Positions 60,748 through 64,000 of a stretch of DNA of 64,000 nucleotides are shown piece after piece; the first letter of the stretch is position 1; the number at the start of each line of letters is the position of its first letter. Under the pieces are notes generated by a model that had not been told where the DNA came from, did no database searches, and saw nothing but the letters and a program-made list of their open reading frames with translations. The stretch spans positions 17,228,469-17,292,468 of the forward strand of contig NC_088112.1 in NCBI RefSeq assembly GCF_036370855.1, given 5' to 3'. The stretch comes from Dromaius novaehollandiae. Taxonomy: Eukaryota; Chordata; Aves; Casuariiformes; Dromaiidae. The translations under genes were made by a program, and so were the position numbers.

Positions 60748-62315
60748 CTGTGAAAACAAGAACGAAAAAAAGCTGAAGAGTTTCAAAATCTATGCAACTC
60801 CTTTGTTAGAAATGGCTTGATCACTAAACTGTTAGGCTTTTTCCCTTCTGCACTTAAGGAACACTTTATTACGTACAGTCGTCAACACTGTTTTGCTTGT
60901 ACACAATTCAAATGCCTTTCAGTATAGGAAATGGCTGTCGATGAGGGATTTGTGGGTTGGTGCTAGGCAGAATTGAGTAACAAGAAAGATAGAAAGTACT
61001 TCTGAAGGAGAAAATATTCATAGCCTGCCTAAGATAAAGTAGCATTTGTTAAATAGTACTTCCCCAGAAAGAAAGGGGTTCTCTGAAAAATGAACAAAAA
61101 AATCTGGTAGTACTTCCACCATAGTGTTCTTCCCCCCCCCCCCCCCCCCCCCCAAGCTGGAAGTAGCACTGATCTTTTATGCTTGGGGGGAGAGCACACT
61201 ATGAGTGAGAGGAGATGAGATGTTTGAATGTAGTCTTGGTAACTCTCTAAGCTGTTATTTCCTCATTTTCATGAGGATATAACTTGTTAGCAAATACCTC
61301 AGTACTTTGACAGAATATTTTGTCTTCCTCCCTAACTTAAATAGGGCTATTTTATTGAGGGCACTCTTTTTATATCTTAGAGCAGGAGGAGGTTGACATG
61401 TCCCACTCAGCAAAATAGTGCAATTCTGTGCTTAGAGGGTTGGGGGTGAGCAGAGTCCCTTTCAGAATCTGAGGCTTTCTGCTGTGGAGTGGGTGCACAG
61501 TGCATCACTGCAACAGGAGACTGCTTTGGGCATCTACTCACTAAGGCTTGTCTCTGTTCCGCTGGGATTAGCAAACACCATTTTGTTTCATGTGACCTAT
61601 TCACTATAACCTTGTTTCTTCTAATGGCTGTCTCTTCTTTCCCTCCCAATTCAACCTCACATCATGCATTGAGAACTGCTGGTAGAGCTCAGTTATCTTC
61701 ACATTTGTCAATGTGGTGCTGTACTCCTTCAAGCAAGAGTGTAGGTCCCTAGAATGGGAGGGAGCATAAAAGAGTGCCAAGCTCAGACCGTAGTGTTTTT
61801 TCTGGAGGAATCATGTCCGACATGAATCAGACCGCATACTTCTGTGAACTATTTCATGAACAGTAGGGCAGTGCAGACTTGGCTGAGAGCAGTGTGACTA
61901 CTTCAGCTGTCATGGGCTGTCTCTCCCCACAACTACCCCTCTGGAGGAAGAAACAAAAAATTCCCGGAACTGTTCTAAGTGAGAATGGTGAGGTTGGGTT
62001 AAACCCTTTCATGGAGGAAGACAAAAAGAGTCTCTAACCATGTGACCTCCTAACTCTGTACAAAGGAGACTAACTGTACTAGCCCCAATTACTGCATGAT
62101 TCCTAAACTGAATTTGATGGGTTAATATAGGTAATAATTTTTAAATAACTTAAACTGAAGACTTACAGCTATTTCTGTAAAATAAAAGCAGCTGAGAGCC
62201 TTATTTAATGCTTACCTTATCCATCAGGTATTCCTGTTTAATCTTGTCATTCTTAAAATCTTCATTAACATCCAAAACTAGAATGGGAATCTCTCTAAGG
62301 TTCTCAAAATCAACT
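60721..62315 (-). CDS. Deoxynucleoside kinase (DCK/DGUOK/DCK2 family), last two coding exons
   Basis: Two minus-strand exons, 62216-62315 and 60721-60747, join across a GTAAGC-AG intron. They encode [40 protein letters not shown], Ile and a TAA stop. This is the conserved C-terminus of the cytosolic/mitochondrial deoxynucleoside salvage kinases, which phosphorylate deoxycytidine, deoxyadenosine or deoxyguanosine. Human DCK ends [20 protein letters not shown] then EKVKEFLSTL. DGUOK ends [20 protein letters not shown] then DLMREVNTFVKNL. The window protein shares DVNEDFK with DCK but has the length and KQE..LM of DGUOK. It could therefore be DCK2 (the deoxyadenosine-preferring paralogue kept outside placental mammals), DCK or DGUOK. 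The P-loop and substrate-site exons lie beyond 64000. Confidence 0.85.
61132..61153. repeat. C homopolymer, 22 bases
   Basis: Run of 22 C inside the last intron of the kinase gene; in that transcript it is a G run. Confidence 0.9.
62216..62315 (-). CDS. Deoxynucleoside kinase penultimate coding exon
   Basis: Completes one codon, then encodes [20 protein letters not shown] and [13 protein letters not shown]. It contains the base-sensing-loop region LDVNEDF. The acceptor is CTAACAG and the donor GTAAGC. Confidence 0.88.
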
Positions 62316-64000
62316 CTGTTAGGGGGAAAAATGTCACGGTAATAAAAAGGGTATAAAAATACATTGTGTATAAAGTCTAGCTCTTTCAGTTGCTTTCAAG
62401 TCATTCTAAGGGTGCAGCATTACTCAGATTACCACACGCACCTGAGATGTTAATGCTAATATCAATGACCTAAGTATAAATCCCTAGTCAAGTCTGCCCT
62501 TAATTACTCTTGTATAACCAGTCAACATTGTATCAGCATAACTCTAAATGCATATCAGAAACCTGTCCCTTTCACATCTAGCTGTATGGTACAAGTACTA
62601 AAAAAAAAAAAAAGCTGTTCATGGTTCTTTTACCAAAAAGTAGGTGACAGGGAAGATATGGAATCAATTATCACAAATGTGATTCTGATAAGTGGGAGTA
62701 TTTTTTTTTTTTTTAAATATTGATATCATTAGTCCTGTCTCCCCATTCCCTTCCAGTTAACTGCTAATCCATTTACTAAGTTGCACTTTTAAAGCTTCCT
62801 TTGGTGGGGATGACCTCTTAACAGGTTAGAAAACTGAAATACTTAAAGCAGATTGGAGCATTGGTTTTTTTAACTTTTCTCATTTTTTCTTCCTATTGTC
62901 TATGAAAAGCACTTCTATAATGCAGTAAATATGCTGAACCACTTTAACTTGTTTTTTGCAGACCAAGCATTCCTGGGGAAGGGGGACTGACACAAAACAG
63001 GAAATACATACTCCATTCCAAACTTGTGAGCAAATAATGTAAACATTCTCCAAATTCCACAACATGCAGTGCATTCTTGCCCCTAAGCATGTGGGTCATC
63101 CTATGTTAAACTTAAATTTAGGAGGGCAGATGTGACTGTACAATCTAAGATACTGTTCCTGATATTGTTATGAGTCTGTTAGTGTTCTGTCTGGAAACAG
63201 TCTCTTGTTTCAGCTGAAAAGGTGCGCTTGTCTACCAGGCACTAGGAACATGTCCTGAAAGCTTCATTGATATTCTCTTCTGTTGTGACAGCAACTCACT
63301 ATGCTAGAGACAGGTGTTTCAATCAGTAATAAATGATATTTAACCCTCTGCTTCCCATGCAACTGAGTACTTCATACTCCTGTGGAGTAGAATCTAAGGC
63401 TCTCTTCCACAGAGCTTTATCTAGCAAATCCTTGCATGGGAGGGTTAATAAATCAGTAAGAGAGGCTGGCTGGGGGAAAGGTATGCAGAGCTAGTTAGTC
63501 ACTGACAAGGCTTCTTGTGTATAATAGTGCAAGCTGTAAGCCTTTCTAGTAACTGTTTATTTTGAAGCTAGGATCAATGTTTAAACTTTGAAATACAGTC
63601 ATCCTAGTTTAAAGGTAGTTGGGACGCCCCCCCTATTGGAATTGGAAGCTGCCTGCTAAGGTAACTGTGATCAGTCACTGAATACAATTTCAAACTCCAC
63701 CCTGTTTCTGTTTACTGCTTTCAGTTACCAGTTTGAAATCCTTGCTGGAAAAAGCTTTTAGCTGGGTTACTAGCTACATAGCTTTCTAGTTAAAGCTAAT
63801 GCTTAACATAGGCTTTAAATTGGATGAGTTTCGATCTCTTGGTGATTCTTACTTGCTTGCCAACAGATGACCTTCCCTCTGCGTTTAACCTACAGTAGTC
63901 ATCTTTGTGCCAAGAAACCTGGAGTGTGTCTAAAGTTAAATCCTTCCAGCTGTGCCTGAGTGAAGCTGGATTTAAATCTTAAACTTATCCCTAATTAACT
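62316..64000 (-). other. Kinase intron and unassigned sequence to the right edge
   Basis: No further kinase exon (for example one encoding the LEYLEKLH-type block that precedes in DCK) and no plus-strand exon is visible. I read this as an intron on the minus strand, which may also be intronic for the plus-strand gene starting at 59.35 kb. Short A and T runs are the only repeats. Confidence 0.6.

Noticed and set aside
1-64000. Prokaryotic-type systems (CRISPR, operons, toxin-antitoxin) or endogenous viral genes
   Set aside because: Introns, CpG islands, poly(A) signals and vertebrate exons explain the window; no spaced repeats, reverse transcriptase, capsid or envelope-like sequence was seen.

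Overview
The window is nuclear DNA of a vertebrate, most likely a bird or other sauropsid. The genes are ordinary multi-exon vertebrate genes with GT-AG introns. Three large CpG islands mark promoters. A MAML1-CANX-CBY3 block known from human 5q35 is recognisable. A deoxynucleoside kinase of the DCK/DGUOK/DCK2 group lies beside it. I saw no CR1 3' end, SINE, LTR element or virus-like gene, so the class assignment rests on gene content and compactness and is not certain. There are no operons, CRISPR arrays or bacterial features.

Layout, left to right. 1-5223 is intron 1 of MAML1 (minus strand). 5224-5589 is MAML1 coding exon 1, inside a CpG island (about 4.98-6.4 kb) that holds its promoter. 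About 6.55-27.7 kb is CANX (calnexin), also minus strand. All 14 coding exons are present and intact, giving a 605-residue protein. There is a 3.2-kb 3'UTR, an 8-kb first intron, and a non-coding exon 1 in a second CpG island at 27.0-28.4 kb. That promoter carries a perfect ER stress response element. 28.4-46.0 kb has no gene I can support. 46,059-49,112 is LTC4S (plus strand), five exons, 145 residues, with the known active-site residues kept. 49.6-56.7 kb has no recognised gene but holds an isolated GC-rich block with a perfect TCTCGCGAGA palindrome. 56,746-57,228 is a Chibby-family coding exon, CBY3 by position. 58.3-60.1 kb is a third CpG island with CCAAT, CRE and TATA elements and the first coding exon of a plus-strand gene (HNRNPH1 is the positional candidate). 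60.4-64 kb carries the last two coding exons of a minus-strand deoxynucleoside kinase.

The genes do not form one pathway. MAML1 is a Notch co-activator in the nucleus. Calnexin is the lectin chaperone of the ER membrane. LTC4S makes leukotriene C4 in the nuclear envelope and ER. Chibby proteins act at centrioles and cilia and bind beta-catenin. The kinase salvages deoxynucleosides. The points most worth a second look are the ERSE at CANX, LTC4S lying between CANX and CBY3 (not beyond MAML1 as in human), the kinase tail lying antisense just downstream of the third CpG-island promoter, the orphan TCTCGCGAGA block, and the phase-symmetric P-domain exon of CANX.
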